A DNA stretch of 64,000 nt from Pontibacter sp. Tf4 (GCF_014212495.1 NZ_JACKZC010000005.1:186001-250000), one strand, 5' to 3'. Shown: positions 20,755 through 32,293, counted from the stretch's first letter. The notes: generated by a model from the sequence alone, not told the origin. Made by a program: numbers and translations.

Positions 20755-23700
20755 CTATTCCAGCGTGATCTCCAGTGCCAGACCTCTTAACTCGTGAATC
20801 AGTACGTTGAATGATTCCGGGATATTCGGTTTTGGCAATACGTCGCCTTTCACGATCGCTTCATAAGCTTTCGCACGGCCGATCACGTCGTCAGACTTTA
20901 CTGTTAGTATTTCCTGCAGTACATTAGAAGCACCGAAGGCTTCCAGTGCCCACACCTCCATTTCACCGAAACGCTGACCACCAAACTGAGCTTTACCACC
21001 CAGCGGTTGCTGCGTAATCAGAGAGTATGGTCCGATAGAACGGGCGTGCATCTTGTCATCCACTAAGTGACCTAGTTTCAGCATATAGATAACACCTACT
21101 GTTACCGGCTGGTCGAATCTGTCTCCAGACAAACCATCGTACAGATAAGTTCTACCAAATCTTGGCAGACCTGCTTCAGCCAATTCTGCAGAAACCTGCT
21201 CTTCAGAAGCACCGTCGAAGATCGGAGTCGCATATTTACGACCTAACTTCAGACCAGCCCATCCAAGTACAGTTTCATAGATCTGACCAATGTTCATCCT
21301 TGAAGGTACACCCAGCGGATTCAGAACGATATCCATTGGTGTTCCGTCTTCCAGGAATGGCATGTCTTCGTCGCGTACGATACGGGCAACTATACCTTTG
21401 TTACCGTGACGACCAGCCATTTTATCACCCACTTTCAGCTTACGCTTCTTAGCGATGTAAACTTTAGCCAGCTGCACGATACCTGCCGGTAACTCATCTC
21501 CTACTTCCAGTGTGAAACGCTCACGCTTAAAGTGTGCAGATATTATGTTACGACGCTTGGTATAGTTCTTCACCAACTCCACAAGCATGTTGTTGGTCTT
21601 CTCGTCGCTTGTCCAGTTCTCAAGGATCAGGTCCTTGAACATGTTCACTTCTTCCGGAACGGCATAGTTGCTCTCATCCTTGTAAGGGTTCTTCTCAGGG
21701 AAGAGTGCTTCTACGATGTTCTTTCTGCTGAACTTAGAACCTTTCGTCAAAATCTCATCACCAAACTTATGCTTGATACCCTGAGTAGTTTTACCTTCCA
21801 GCAACTCTACCAGTTTATCAACCATTATATTTTTAATGGCAATAAGGTCTTTCGAATATTTTACTTTAAGTTCTTCTACCTCTTTCTTAGATTTAGCTCT
21901 AAGGTTCTTATCCTTCTTAGGACGGGAGAACAGCTTGGTTTCAATAACAACACCATTCAGTGACGGAGGCGCCTTAAGCGATGCATCTTTCACATCACCG
22001 GCTTTATCACCGAAAATGGCACGAAGAAGTTTTTCTTCCGGAGTCGGGTCAGTTTCTCCTTTCGGAGTGATCTTACCGATCAGGATATCACCTTCTTTTA
22101 CTTCAGCACCAATTCTGATGATACCGTTCTCATCCAGGTTACGAACTGCTTCTTCGCTTACGTTCGGGATCTCAGAAGTAAGTTCTTCTTCGCCACGCTT
22201 CGTTTCACGTACTTCCAGTTCAAATTCTTCGATGTGGATAGAAGTAAATACATCGTCGCGTACTACACGCTCAGAGATTACGATCGCATCCTCGAAGTTA
22301 TATCCCTGCCATGGCATGAACGCTACCTGCAGGTTACGGCCTAATGCAAGTTCACCATCGTTGGTAGCATAACCCTCGCACAGTGGCTGACCTTTGGTTA
22401 CACGCTGACCTGTTCTCACAAGCGGAGTCAGGTTGATACATGTATCCTGGTTCGTTCTGCGGAACTTGATAAGCTTATAGGTTACATATTCAGCATCGAA
22501 TGAAACCAGTTTCTCTTCATCCGTCAGATCATATTTTACAACGATCTTGGTTGAATCCACGAAATCGATCACACCGTCACCTTCAGCTATAACCAGCGCT
22601 CTTGAGTCGATTGCAGCTCTGCCTTCCAGGCCGGTACCAACTATAGGAGCCTGTGGCTTCAGAAGCGGAACAGCCTGACGTTGCATGTTCGAACCCATCA
22701 GGGCACGGTTAGCATCATCGTGCTCAAGGAAAGGAATCATAGACGCCGCTACCGATACGATCTGGTTAGGCGCAATGTCCATATATGTATAAGTTGATGG
22801 TTCTTCTACAGGGAAGTCACCTTCAAATCTACCTTTTACTCTATCGTTGATGAAGTTACCTTTCTCATCGATCACGGCATTAGCCTGTGCAATGTGGTGG
22901 GTATCCTCTTCTTCTGCAGTCAGATATTCTACTTCACCAGCCACATTTACTACACCGTCCACTACCTTACGATAAGGAGTTTCGATAAAGCCCATGTGGT
23001 TTACACGTGCGTGCACGCATAGTGAAGAAATCAGACCGATGTTCGGACCTTCCGGTGTTTCAATAGTACACAGACGGCCATAGTGTGTATAGTGAACGTC
23101 ACGTACTTCGAAACCGGCACGCTCTCTTGACAGACCACCTGGCCCCAGTGCAGATACACGACGCTTGTGCGTCACTTCTGCCAGCGGGTTCGTCTGGTCC
23201 ATGAACTGAGATAGCTGGTTTGTACCGAAGAACGAGTTGATTACAGAAGACAGGGTACGCGCATTGATCAGGTCAACAGGCTTGAAGTCTTCGTTATCAC
23301 GAACGTTCATACGCTCTTTTATAGTTCTGGCCATACGAGCCAGACCAACACCAAACTGTGCATAAAGCTGCTCGCCTACCGTTCTTACACGGCGGTTGCT
23401 CAAGTGGTCAATATCATCCACTACAGCTCTGGAGTTGATAAGACCAATCAGATACTTAACAATCAGAACGATGTCGTCGTTTGTTAAAACTTTCGCATCC
23501 CAGTTGGTATCAATACCAAGTTTCTTGTTGATTCTGTAACGGCCAACTTCACCCAGATCGTAACGCTTATCAGAGAAGAACAGCTTCTGAATAATATCAC
23601 GCGCAGTTTCTTCATCAGGCGCTTCTGTGTTACGCAACTGACGATAGATCTGCTCTACCGCTTCTTTCTCAGAGTTAGAGTTATCTTTCTGTAAGGTGTT

Positions 23701-24633
23701 GTAGATGATCGCGTAATCAGCGATGTTCACATTTTCACGATGCAGAATGATAGACTTATTACCTGAGTCAAGGATTGTGTCTATATCTTCAGTAGTAATT
23801 TCAGAGTCTCGCTCTAACAATACCTCTGTTCTGTCAATTGATACAACCTCACCGGTATCCTCATCTACAAAGTCCTCCACCCATGTTTTAAGAACACGTG
23901 CAGCCAGCTTACGGCCCACAGCGTTCTTTACATTAGCTTTGGTTGCAGGTATCTCCTCCGATAAACCGAATAGATCTAATATATCTTTATCAGAACCATA
24001 TCCGATGGCACGCAGCAGTGTTGTTACAGGAAACTTCTTCTTACGGTCAATGTAAGCATACATAACATTGTTCACGTCTGTAGCAAACTCAACCCAAGAA
24101 CCTTTGAAAGGAATGATTCTAGCAGAGTATAGTTTTGTACCGTTGGTATGCTTGCTTTGCGCAAAGAACACACCTGGTGACCTGTGCAACTGAGAAACGA
24201 TAACACGTTCGGCTCCATTTATTACAAACGAGCCCTTCTCAGTCATATATGGGATGTTACCTAAGAAGACCTCCTGCTCAATAGTTTCAAAGTCCTCGTT
24301 ATCTGTATCATGACAGATAAGACGAAGTTTAGCTTTGAGCGGAACAGAATAGGTTAATCCCCTGTCTATACTTTCATCTACAGAATATTTGGGAGGATCT
24401 ACGTGATAATCAATGAACTGAAGTTCGAAGTTCTCACGAGAATCGGAGATCGGAAAGTTCTCAGCAAAAACCTTGAACAAACCTTCCTGTGCTCTATTTT
24501 CAGCGGCAGTCTCCAACTGAAAGAAATCACGGAACGACTGTAGCTGAACATCCAGGAAGTCAGGATAGTCTATTACCGGTGTGATAGAGGCAAAATTGAT
24601 ACGCTCTTTCGTTTTATTCTTAGCCAAAGCCAT
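20755..24633 (-). CDS. rpoB: DNA-directed RNA polymerase subunit beta
   Basis: A 1292-residue beta subunit. The rifampicin-binding region ([20 protein letters not shown], then [12 protein letters not shown]) keeps the sensitive-type Ser, Asp, His and Ser residues known from other bacteria. The C-terminal [20 protein letters not shown] and the lysine/glycine-rich [16 protein letters not shown] active-centre motif are also present. It lies between rplL and rpoC, with stem-loops on both sides. Confidence 0.99.
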   Translation of the reverse strand: MALAKNKTKERINFASITPVIDYPDFLDVQLQSFRDFFQLETAAENRAQEGLFKVFAENFPISDSRENFELQFIDYHVDPPKYSVDESIDRGLTYSVPLKAKLRLICHDTDNEDFETIEQEVFLGNIPYMTEKGSFVINGAERVIVSQLHRSPGVFFAQSKHTNGTKLYSARIIPFKGSWVEFATDVNNVMYAYIDRKKKFPVTTLLRAIGYGSDKDILDLFGLSEEIPATKANVKNAVGRKLAARVLKTWVEDFVDEDTGEVVSIDRTEVLLERDSEITTEDIDTILDSGNKSIILHRENVNIADYAIIYNTLQKDNSNSEKEAVEQIYRQLRNTEAPDEETARDIIQKLFFSDKRYDLGEVGRYRINKKLGIDTNWDAKVLTNDDIVLIVKYLIGLINSRAVVDDIDHLSNRRVRTVGEQLYAQFGVGLARMARTIKERMNVRDNEDFKPVDLINARTLSSVINSFFGTNQLSQFMDQTNPLAEVTHKRRVSALGPGGLSRERAGFEVRDVHYTHYGRLCTIETPEGPNIGLISSLCVHARVNHMGFIETPYRKVVDGVVNVAGEVEYLTAEEEDTHHIAQANAVIDEKGNFINDRVKGRFEGDFPVEEPSTYTYMDIAPNQIVSVAASMIPFLEHDDANRALMGSNMQRQAVPLLKPQAPIVGTGLEGRAAIDSRALVIAEGDGVIDFVDSTKIVVKYDLTDEEKLVSFDAEYVTYKLIKFRRTNQDTCINLTPLVRTGQRVTKGQPLCEGYATNDGELALGRNLQVAFMPWQGYNFEDAIVISERVVRDDVFTSIHIEEFELEVRETKRGEEELTSEIPNVSEEAVRNLDENGIIRIGAEVKEGDILIGKITPKGETDPTPEEKLLRAIFGDKAGDVKDASLKAPPSLNGVVIETKLFSRPKKDKNLRAKSKKEVEELKVKYSKDLIAIKNIMVDKLVELLEGKTTQGIKHKFGDEILTKGSKFSRKNIVEALFPEKNPYKDESNYAVPEEVNMFKDLILENWTSDEKTNNMLVELVKNYTKRRNIISAHFKRERFTLEVGDELPAGIVQLAKVYIAKKRKLKVGDKMAGRHGNKGIVARIVRDEDMPFLEDGTPMDIVLNPLGVPSRMNIGQIYETVLGWAGLKLGRKYATPIFDGASEEQVSAELAEAGLPRFGRTYLYDGLSGDRFDQPVTVGVIYMLKLGHLVDDKMHARSIGPYSLITQQPLGGKAQFGGQRFGEMEVWALEAFGASNVLQEILTVKSDDVIGRAKAYEAIVKGDVLPKPNIPESFNVLIHELRGLALEITLE

Positions 24634-24665
24634 GGAAATTTAACGTTTACAATAAGTTACGAGCT

Positions 24666-24689
24666 CCCATAACTACGCTTAGCTATGGG
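24666..24689 (-). promoter_or_regulatory. stem-loop just upstream of rpoB
   Basis: The minus strand reads CCCATAGCTA, AGCG, TAGTTATGGG: a 10-bp stem with one G-U pair and a four-base loop, 32 bases before the rpoB ATG. It is the third of three consecutive hairpins between rplL and rpoB and may influence rpoB translation or message stability. Confidence 0.5.
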
Positions 24690-24690
24690 C

Positions 24691-24760
24691 AAAAAAGGAT
24701 TCAAATTTGAATCCGTATACAAACAGGAAAAGACCTGACGAAAATGCCAGGTCTACCTGT
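24691..24760 (-). terminator. attenuator-like hairpins after rplL
   Basis: Two structures in the rplL-rpoB gap. The first pairs ACAGG and GACCTG with CAGGTC and CCTGT around an internal loop. The second is a perfect 18-bp palindrome GGATTCAAATTTGAATCC followed on the minus strand by TTTTTT. In E. coli a partial terminator in this gap lowers rpoBC relative to the L7/L12 genes; the same role is inferred here. Confidence 0.6.
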
Positions 24761-24784
24761 TCTCGATATGTTGATAAAGTGAGA

Positions 24785-25165
24785 TTATTTGATCTCCACT
24801 TCAGCACCAGCTTCTTCTAAAGCTTTCTTCAGAGATTCTGCTTCGTCTTTAGCTACGCCTTCTTTCAGAGCTTTAGGAGCACCGTCAACTACTTCTTTAG
24901 CTTCTTTCAGGCCAAGACCTGTAAGTTCTTTAACAAGTTTAACAACTGCTAGCTTAGATGCACCTGCTGACTTAAGGATAACGTCAAAAGAAGTTTTCTC
25001 TTCTGCTGCAGCGCCTCCTTCAGCAGCACCACCACCAGCAACCATTACTGGAGCAGCAGCAGCTGGCTCGATACCGTATTCGTCCTTAAGAATTGTAGCT
25101 AGTTCGTTAACTTCTTTCACAGTTAAGTTTACTAACTGCTCAGCGAATGCTTTTAAATCTGCCAT
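24785..25165 (-). CDS. rplL: 50S ribosomal protein L7/L12
   Basis: A 126-residue stalk protein: the N-terminal dimerisation helices ([20 protein letters not shown]), an alanine/glycine-rich hinge around residues 35-58, and the factor-binding C-terminal domain with [20 protein letters not shown]. It is present in multiple copies on the ribosome, which fits the attenuator-like hairpins separating it from rpoB. Confidence 0.98.
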   Translation of the reverse strand: MADLKAFAEQLVNLTVKEVNELATILKDEYGIEPAAAAPVMVAGGGAAEGGAAAEEKTSFDVILKSAGASKLAVVKLVKELTGLGLKEAKEVVDGAPKALKEGVAKDEAESLKKALEEAGAEVEIK

Positions 25166-25210
25166 TTTTATTGAAATTAAAAGTTACTTATTGATTACGT
25201 TTTTAAAAAA

Positions 25211-25735
25211 TTATTCTTTTTCAGATAGAGTTTTAAGGATTCCGGCAAGTTTGTTACCACCACCCTGAAGGCCGGAAATAACATTCTTAGCAGGAGACTG
25301 AAGCAAGCCGATCACATCACCGATAAGCTCGAACTTAGACTTGATTGTTGCAAGTGTATCCAGCTGGTTTTCGCCAACATAAATACCTGCATCAATAAAG
25401 GCACCCTTTAAAAGTGGAAGCGTGTTACCTTTTTTTCTGAAGTCTTTGATCAGCTTAGCAGGCGCGTTGCCTGACTCAATAGAGAACAGGATACCAGAAG
25501 AACCTTTCAGTACTGCTTCTAAGGCAGTAGTATCAGCTTCTAACGTATCGAGTGCCTTCTTGATTAATGAATTCTTGTATACCTTGTACTCCAGGCCTCT
25601 TTCGAAAGCCATTCTTCTGAACTGGTTGATGCTGGCAACTGTCATAGTAGAAGCATCAGTGATATAGAAGTAGTTAGTGTTAGCTAACTTCTCGCTCAGA
25701 TCTCTTACAATTATCTCTTTTTCTTCCCTGGTCAT
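25211..25735 (-). CDS. rplJ: 50S ribosomal protein L10
   Basis: A 174-residue stalk base protein that binds L7/L12 dimers through its C-terminal helix. I take the ATG giving MTREEKEIIVRDLSEKL, 4 bases after the rplA stop; an upstream in-frame TTG would overlap rplA. FRRMAFERGLEYKVYKNSL is the family RNA-binding block. Confidence 0.95.
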   Translation of the reverse strand: MTREEKEIIVRDLSEKLANTNYFYITDASTMTVASINQFRRMAFERGLEYKVYKNSLIKKALDTLEADTTALEAVLKGSSGILFSIESGNAPAKLIKDFRKKGNTLPLLKGAFIDAGIYVGENQLDTLATIKSKFELIGDVIGLLQSPAKNVISGLQGGGNKLAGILKTLSEKE

Positions 25736-25739
25736 CTTC

Positions 25740-26432
25740 TTAGATAGTTGCGTTTTTGTCAACGATTACGGCCGGGCTCATTGTGCTTGACAATGTGATG
25801 CTCTTAATGTAAGTGCCCTTTGCTGAAGAAGGCTTCAGACGGTTAAGTGTAGCGATCACTTCAGATGCGTTGGCAGCAAGCTGCTCCGGCGTGAAAGATA
25901 CTTTACCTACACTTGTGTGAACGATACCGGTTTTATCGACTTTGAAGTCAATTTTACCAGCTTTCACTTCCTTAACTGCCTTGGCTACATCTTGCGTTAC
26001 AGTTCCTGATTTAGGGTTTGGCATCAGGTTACGAGGACCTAATATTCTACCTAAACGACCAACTTTGGCCATAACTGCAGGCATTGTGATGATCACATCG
26101 ATGTCTGTCCAGCCTTTTTCAATTTTCTGAATGTAGTCATCCAGACCTACGTAGTCAGCGCCTGCCTCTTTGGCTTCCTGCTCTTTGTCAGGTGTTACCA
26201 GGGCAAGTACTCTAACCTCTTTACCAGTACCGTGCGGCAGGGTAACTATACCACGTACCATCTGGTCTGCTTTACGAGGGTCTACTCCTAAGCGTACATC
26301 TATATCAACAGAAGCATCGAACTTTGTAAAAGTAATTTCTTTTACAACAGAGGCTGCATCCGTCAAAGAATACTCTTTTGATAAGTCAGCTTTAGCTAAA
26401 GCTGCTTTTCTGTTTTTTGATATCTTCGCCAT
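25740..26432 (-). CDS. rplA: 50S ribosomal protein L1
   Basis: A 230-residue L1 that forms the mobile stalk at the E site. [20 protein letters not shown] and [20 protein letters not shown] are the family signatures. It follows rplK by 16 bases; L1 often represses the rplKA pair in other bacteria, but I cannot see an operator here. Confidence 0.98.
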   Translation of the reverse strand: MAKISKNRKAALAKADLSKEYSLTDAASVVKEITFTKFDASVDIDVRLGVDPRKADQMVRGIVTLPHGTGKEVRVLALVTPDKEQEAKEAGADYVGLDDYIQKIEKGWTDIDVIITMPAVMAKVGRLGRILGPRNLMPNPKSGTVTQDVAKAVKEVKAGKIDFKVDKTGIVHTSVGKVSFTPEQLAANASEVIATLNRLKPSSAKGTYIKSITLSSTMSPAVIVDKNATI

Positions 26433-26448
26433 TATCCTCTAACTGTTA

Positions 26449-26892
26449 TTATTCGTTCCATGGAGCGTTACCAGATACCGTGATACCCATGCTTCTTGCT
26501 GTACCGGCAACCATTTTCATGGCAGACTCCAGTTTGAAAGCATTTAAATCAGGCATTTTCAGTTCTGCAATCTCTCTAACCTGATCCCAGGTAACTGAAC
26601 CTACTTTGTTACGGTTAGGCTCTTTAGAACCTCCCTTAATTTTAGCAGCATCCATTAACAATACCGGAGCAGGTGGCGTTTTAACAACGAAGTCAAAAGA
26701 CTTATCTGCGTAGATTGTAATCAATACTGGTAACACCTGGCCAGGCTTATCCTGAGTTCTCGCATTAAACTGTTTACAGAACTCCATGATATTAAGACCT
26801 TTAGAACCAAGTGCAGGTCCAACCGGTGGCGATGGATTCGCGGCACCTCCCTTTATCTGAAGTTTCAGATAACCTTTTATTTCCTTTGCCAT
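26449..26892 (-). CDS. rplK: 50S ribosomal protein L11
   Basis: A 147-residue L11 of the GTPase-associated centre. [20 protein letters not shown] at the N terminus and the C-terminal rRNA-binding domain with [15 protein letters not shown] are diagnostic. It follows nusG by 10 bases. Confidence 0.98.
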   Translation of the reverse strand: MAKEIKGYLKLQIKGGAANPSPPVGPALGSKGLNIMEFCKQFNARTQDKPGQVLPVLITIYADKSFDFVVKTPPAPVLLMDAAKIKGGSKEPNRNKVGSVTWDQVREIAELKMPDLNAFKLESAMKMVAGTARSMGITVSGNAPWNE

Positions 26893-26902
26893 TATTTATT
26901 TA

Positions 26903-27460
26903 CTACGATTCTTTTTCTACTTGCATGTAATTCAGCTCAACCGGTGTGTTTCTACCAAAGATCTTCACCATTACGTTGAGCTTCTTACGCTCTTCAAATA
27001 CTTCTTCCACTGTGCCTGAGAATCCGCTAAAAGGACCATCCATTACTTTTACAGTTTCTCCAACTATAAATGGTGTATCCAGTACTTCTGCCTGCTCTTC
27101 TGCTTCGTCTACTGTCCCCAGTATTCTGTTCACTTCACCCTGGCGCAACGGAACCGGCTTCTTACCAGCTTCGCCTGTACCGGAACCCAGAAAACCAATA
27201 ACACCTGGCGTACTAATGATCAGGTGTTCTGCTTCGCCGTGGCTCAGATCAGCATTTACAAGCACATAACCAGGAAAGAAGTTTCTCTCTCTGATTCTTT
27301 TTTTACCGCCACGCATCTCATATACCTTCTCTGCCGGTATAAGCACCTGCGGAACGTATTCCTCCAGGTGATGACGCATGATCTCATTTTCCAGATAGGC
27401 CTTTGCTTTTTTCTCCTGCCCACTAACGGCGCGCACTACATACCATTTTAAATCAGCCAT
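26903..27460 (-). CDS. nusG: transcription termination/antitermination factor NusG
   Basis: A 185-residue NusG that links RNA polymerase to ribosomes and Rho. The N-terminal NGN domain starts KWYVVRAVSGQEKKAKAYLE and includes FFPGYVLVNADL; the C-terminal KOW domain is VKVMDGPFSGFSGTVEEVFE. It sits in the conserved secE-nusG-rplK order, 9 bases after secE. Confidence 0.98.
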   Translation of the reverse strand: MADLKWYVVRAVSGQEKKAKAYLENEIMRHHLEEYVPQVLIPAEKVYEMRGGKKRIRERNFFPGYVLVNADLSHGEAEHLIISTPGVIGFLGSGTGEAGKKPVPLRQGEVNRILGTVDEAEEQAEVLDTPFIVGETVKVMDGPFSGFSGTVEEVFEERKKLNVMVKIFGRNTPVELNYMQVEKES

Positions 27461-27469
27461 AGCTTCTTC

Positions 27470-27661
27470 TTAAAACTGGTTATAGAACCACGATAGTGAG
27501 GAGTCAAAAACAAAGTCCATGGCACCCACGATCAGTGCGAACACTAAAGAACCGATCAATACAAGTACAGAGCTATTCTGCAACTCTTTATATGCAGGCC
27601 AAGAGACTTTGTCTCTCATCTCCACCACTGTTCCGTTTATATAGTCTTTAATGTTGCTCAT
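27470..27661 (-). CDS. secE: preprotein translocase subunit SecE
   Basis: A 63-residue single-span SecE that clamps SecY. It starts MSNIKDYINGTVVEMRDKVS, with the amphipathic helix and VSWPAYKELQ motif, then one membrane segment at about residues 32-55. The ATG chosen gives the family start; the frame is open a little further upstream but that would run toward the tRNA-Trp gene. Confidence 0.95.
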   Translation of the reverse strand: MSNIKDYINGTVVEMRDKVSWPAYKELQNSSVLVLIGSLVFALIVGAMDFVFDSSLSWFYNQF

Positions 27662-27688
27662 CGTAATAATGCCTGAGTATTTAAATTG

Positions 27689-27761
27689 CACGGGTGGAGA
27701 GACTCGAACTCCCAGCCAATGGTTTTGGAGACCACTACTCTACCAATTGAGCTACACCCGT
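27689..27761 (-). tRNA. tRNA-Trp (CCA anticodon)
   Basis: A 73-base cloverleaf: 7-bp acceptor stem ACGGGTG/CACCCGT, T-loop GTTCGAG, and anticodon loop CTCCAAA giving CCA. The discriminator is G; the 3' CCA end is not encoded. It is the first transcribed feature of the secE-nusG-rpl unit. Confidence 0.95.
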
Positions 27762-27794
27762 AAAAAAATGCACTTCATTTATTGAAATGGAGTG

Positions 27795-27825
27795 CAAATT
27801 TATTCATTTGTTTCTGAAAAACAAA
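27795..27825 (-). promoter_or_regulatory. promoter of the tRNA-Trp-secE-nusG unit
   Basis: The minus strand has TTTG, 19 spacer bases, then TAAATTTG. Its -33 element overlaps the base of the tuf terminator stem, so termination of tuf and initiation at tRNA-Trp occupy the same few bases. Confidence 0.7.
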
Positions 27826-27856
27826 CCCGTTCCTGATTTTTTATCAGAAACGGGTT
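27824..27856 (-). terminator. terminator of tuf
   Basis: The minus-strand inverted repeat pairs AACCCGTT and CTGAT with ATCAG and AACGGGTT (one G-U pair) around a short A-rich loop, followed by TGTTTTT. It begins 12 bases after the tuf stop. Confidence 0.85.
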
Positions 27857-27868
27857 GCTTAACTATAA

Positions 27869-29056
<1,188 letters not shown>

Positions 29057-29124
29057 TGTATGATATAAAATTAAGGTTAAAACGTTTAAGTTTAAGTTGT
29101 GCTCTTTAACACGAACAGACTTAG

Positions 29125-29196
29125 AGCCAACGATGGGAATTGAACCCACGACCCCTTCCTTACCAAGGAAGTACTCTACCCCTGAGCTACGTCGGC
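29125..29196 (-). tRNA. tRNA-Thr (GGT anticodon)
   Basis: A 72-base cloverleaf with acceptor stem GCCGACG/CGTTGGC, anticodon stem CTTCC/GGAAG and loop TTGGTAA giving GGT. Discriminator T; CCA not encoded. It precedes tuf by 68 bases. Confidence 0.94.
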
Positions 29197-29293
29197 TTTT
29201 AAACTTTTCTAAATCTTTGTTTATACTAAAAAGGAAATCCATATACATGAAATTCCTTCCTGCAAAAACCAGTTTTTTAAATCTGCTCTACTG

Positions 29294-29366
29294 AGCGGGA
29301 GACGAGGGTCGAACTCGCGGCCTATAGCTTGGAAGGCTATCGCTCTACCAACTGAGCTACTCCCGC
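29294..29366 (-). tRNA. tRNA-Gly (TCC anticodon)
   Basis: A 73-base cloverleaf with acceptor stem GCGGGAG/CTCCCGC, anticodon stem ATAGC/GCTAT and loop CTTCCAA giving TCC. CCA is not encoded. The anticodon stem contains CTATAG by necessity of pairing, unrelated to the dispersed motif elsewhere. Confidence 0.94.
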
Positions 29367-29438
29367 TTTGCAATCCAGAATAACTGAATCTCGAACTATC
29401 GAACAAACATTCGCTCATTCAAAATTCAGTTATTCATT

Positions 29439-29525
29439 TGGTGGGGAGAGCAGGATTCGAACCTGCGAAGTCATTACAACAACGGAGTTACAGTCCGTCC
29501 CATTTGGCCGCTCTGGAATCTCCCC
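29439..29525 (-). tRNA. tRNA-Tyr (GTA anticodon)
   Basis: A class II tRNA with a long variable arm: acceptor stem GGGGAGA/TCTCCCC, anticodon stem ACGGA/TCCGT and loop CTGTAAC giving GTA. The discriminator A is followed by CCA, so the mature 3' end appears to be encoded, unlike the three neighbouring tRNA genes. The body is 84 bases without CCA. Confidence 0.94.
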
Positions 29526-29597
29526 AAACGCTAATTTAAATCAGCTTTTTTCTCTTAAAACACCTGCGCCTGATGCGCTGTTCGTTCTAAGGAGATG

Positions 29598-29628
29598 CAA
29601 AATTAAGCGCTTTTTCATTCAAGTCAAA
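29598..29628 (-). promoter_or_regulatory. promoter of the tRNA-Tyr-Gly-Thr-tuf unit
   Basis: The minus strand reads TTTG, 19 spacer bases, TAATTTTG, a full Bacteroidetes-type promoter about 70 bases before tRNA-Tyr. It lies in the 139-base gap to the M1 peptidase gene. Confidence 0.7.
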
Positions 29629-29664
29629 TATTACCTGAAAAAATATTCAAAAAAATTAGTTCTC

Positions 29665-32208
29665 TTACTGCTCCAAAGCTTGTTTATACATATCTATCAG
29701 GCGTTTATCTTTTTCCTGAGCTCTAATTTCCTGCAATTTTTCTGCTACACCCGGCTGGTCCGACATCACCATCAGCGACTGAAACGCTGCCATGCGCACA
29801 TAATAGAGGTTATGATTCTGGGCAAGATTCGTTAGCAAGGCTATAGTTTCGGGCTTATTTGTTTCGTTGTTGCTCGCTAAATACGCACTGAAACTCTGAA
29901 GCAAATAATATAACCCACTGCCCTTACTCTGTTTGATCTTGTTCATAAACCAGTCATATTTTTCAGGGCCGGCCTGCATGGCATAGTAAGAAGAAAGTGC
30001 GGTAACTACGTTCTCATTCTTTTCTTTTTCGAACCGGCTTAGTTTCTGCATCGCATCCTCGGCGCCGGTAGCAGCATAAGCAATGATGCCTGCCGCCACC
30101 ACGTGGTAAGAACTATCGTTCAGGGCAGCTTCAAACAAAGGCTTGTACTTATCGCCACCCCAGCCTGCCAGCAGGTAAACAGCATCTGCTCGCACTGTCC
30201 CTTTCTTATCTGTTTTGGCTACCTGCTCTACTTTACTTACCAGCGCGGCATTATTTTCGGGCTTATAGTCTGCCAGTGCATTCAGAGCGGTGCTTCTGAT
30301 AAACCAGTAGTCGTTGCTTAATGCATCCTGTATCAATTTCAGCTCCTGTGCAGGCTTTTCGGCCAGTTTGGTCAGGGCCTCAAATTCCGGTATCAGCTGC
30401 TTGCTGTTATAAAACTGGTACCTCAGTTCCTCAGCTGATTTGTTGTGCTCTACTACCGCCAGTAACTGCTGTTCCCCATCAAATAAAACCAGTTCCGGCT
30501 GCGTGGCTACCGGAAATGTAAACGTCTGATCTGCTTTGGTTATCTCTATCGGATGGTTCGTTCTTTTGCCACTTGCCCAAACCGAGATCTCCAGCGGAAG
30601 GCGGTATACCGGCATGTAGGTTGTATCCTGAAGTTGCTGTACTCGCAGGGTCAGCTGTCCGTTCTGATAACTATGATCCACTTTCAGTTCCGGGTGGCCT
30701 GGCTTCATAAACCACTGGTCGAAGAACCACATCAGGTCTTCTCCGGTCACGTCTTCAAACGCCATCCGCAGCTCTGCCACTTCTACATCCGAGAATTTGT
30801 TTTTAGTGAGGTAGTAGTTCAGGGAAGCATAAAAAGCTTCGTCGCCGACCAGCTTGCGAAGCATGTGCAGTATCCGGCCGCCTTTGGCATAGGAATGGCT
30901 GTCAAACATTTCTTCTTTATCGCCATAATGGTAGCGGATGATCGGTTCCCGTTTTGTCTGGGCTTCTTCCAGGTACTGGCTCAGCTCATCCATCTGGGCA
31001 TAGGCAGCTTCGTCGGCACCATACTTATGTTCCGCCCACAGGTACTCGCTATAGTTGGCGAAGGCCTCGTTCAGCGGCAGATTGGCCCACGATTCTGTGG
31101 TTACAAGATCACCGAACCACTGGTGAAACAGCTCGTGTGCAATAATACCATCCCAGTTCTTATCCAGCAGCTCGCGCTCGTTCAGTTGCAGGTCTTCCAT
31201 AAACGTAGAGGCCGACGTGTTCTCCATCGCTCCGGACACAAAGTCGCGTACCACTACCTGCGAATATTTTGCCCACGGGTAGTTGACACCTAACTTTTTA
31301 GAGAAGAACTCCATCATCTCTGGCGTATTCCCGAATACCTTTTTTGCCGTGTTTTTATATTCCGGCTCCACATAGTAGTTCACTTCCAGGTTGCGCCACT
31401 TGTCCTTCACTACGGCATATTCACCAATGGCCATCATGGCCAGGTAAGGGGCATGCGGCAATTCCTGTTTCCAGTAATCGGTTTTGGTGCCGTCGGCGTT
31501 CTGGCGCGAGTAAACAAAAGTACCGTTCGAGAGGGTGGTAAAGTTCTTATCTATCGTTATATAGATGTCCTGGGTCATGCGCTCATTCGGGGCATCTATT
31601 GTCGGGAACCAGGCTGAGCTGGCCTCGGTCTCGCCCTGCGTCCAGATTTGGCGTGGTTTGTTCGGGTCTTCGCCCAGCAGGTTTATGAAGTACAGGCCTT
31701 TGTCCTGGGTGATGGCATCGCTGCCCCCGGCGGCAAGCTCATTAGGCTTGGCTGTATAGTTTATCTCTATGGTATACTTTTCGTCGCGGTTATAGGTGCG
31801 GTCCAGGTCTATGGTCAGCTTCATGCCATCGTACGCGTACTTCAGCTGCGTGCCGTCATTTCCCTTCAGCAGGTACACACTTTTTATATCAAACCCTTTG
31901 GCATCCAGCACCAGTGTTTTCTGAGGATAAAAGTAGGGCTTCAGGGTGAGCTCGGCTATGCCGTTGAGGTGTTGCTTCTGCCAGTCAAAACTTACCCGGA
32001 GGGTGGTGTGCAGCAGGTCGTGCACTCTGGTGCGGGACGGGTTAAAGGCGTGTTTTTTCGGGGCCCAAACCGGCACATCCGTCTGTGCTTCGGCTATAGT
32101 TGTGTCAGATGTTTTTGATACGCTGGGTGCTTCTTTGTTTGTGGCGCAGCCGCCTGCAAGTGCCATTGTCGTTGCCAGGCCAACTATGCTCAGAAACCGA
32201 TGATTCAT
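29665..32208 (-). CDS. M1 family zinc aminopeptidase, lipoprotein
   Basis: An 847-residue metallopeptidase that should remove N-terminal residues from peptides outside the cytoplasm. I start at the ATG giving MNHRFLSIVGLATTMALAGG, with Cys21 in a lipobox; a TTG nine codons upstream is less likely. The N-terminal beta domain is followed by GAMEN (about residue 326) and HELFHQWFGDL (about 357) with the downstream glutamate in NEAFANY, the complete M1 catalytic set. The last third is helical and HEAT-like. It is transcribed toward the tRNA cluster, with its own start region facing the biotin-carrier gene. Confidence 0.95.
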   Translation of the reverse strand: MNHRFLSIVGLATTMALAGGCATNKEAPSVSKTSDTTIAEAQTDVPVWAPKKHAFNPSRTRVHDLLHTTLRVSFDWQKQHLNGIAELTLKPYFYPQKTLVLDAKGFDIKSVYLLKGNDGTQLKYAYDGMKLTIDLDRTYNRDEKYTIEINYTAKPNELAAGGSDAITQDKGLYFINLLGEDPNKPRQIWTQGETEASSAWFPTIDAPNERMTQDIYITIDKNFTTLSNGTFVYSRQNADGTKTDYWKQELPHAPYLAMMAIGEYAVVKDKWRNLEVNYYVEPEYKNTAKKVFGNTPEMMEFFSKKLGVNYPWAKYSQVVVRDFVSGAMENTSASTFMEDLQLNERELLDKNWDGIIAHELFHQWFGDLVTTESWANLPLNEAFANYSEYLWAEHKYGADEAAYAQMDELSQYLEEAQTKREPIIRYHYGDKEEMFDSHSYAKGGRILHMLRKLVGDEAFYASLNYYLTKNKFSDVEVAELRMAFEDVTGEDLMWFFDQWFMKPGHPELKVDHSYQNGQLTLRVQQLQDTTYMPVYRLPLEISVWASGKRTNHPIEITKADQTFTFPVATQPELVLFDGEQQLLAVVEHNKSAEELRYQFYNSKQLIPEFEALTKLAEKPAQELKLIQDALSNDYWFIRSTALNALADYKPENNAALVSKVEQVAKTDKKGTVRADAVYLLAGWGGDKYKPLFEAALNDSSYHVVAAGIIAYAATGAEDAMQKLSRFEKEKNENVVTALSSYYAMQAGPEKYDWFMNKIKQSKGSGLYYLLQSFSAYLASNNETNKPETIALLTNLAQNHNLYYVRMAAFQSLMVMSDQPGVAEKLQEIRAQEKDKRLIDMYKQALEQ

Positions 32209-32293
32209 GATAGGTTGTTTTAATTTTGATTTCAATTTCTAAAATTACTCTGAGAATTCAACTATCTTTAGGCTCCAAAACCAGAAATAAGAG

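Noticed and set aside
24789..25268. 159-codon plus-strand frame
   Set aside because: Antisense to rplL and rplJ; its Ser/Ala-rich sequence is the complement of the Ala/Gly-rich hinge and Lys-rich helices.
29368..29835. 155-codon plus-strand frame
   Set aside because: It runs through two tRNA genes, a promoter and the end of the peptidase gene on the opposite strand; not a credible protein.
30553..31293. 246-codon plus-strand frame
   Set aside because: Antisense to the M1 peptidase gene across its catalytic core; no domain recognised.
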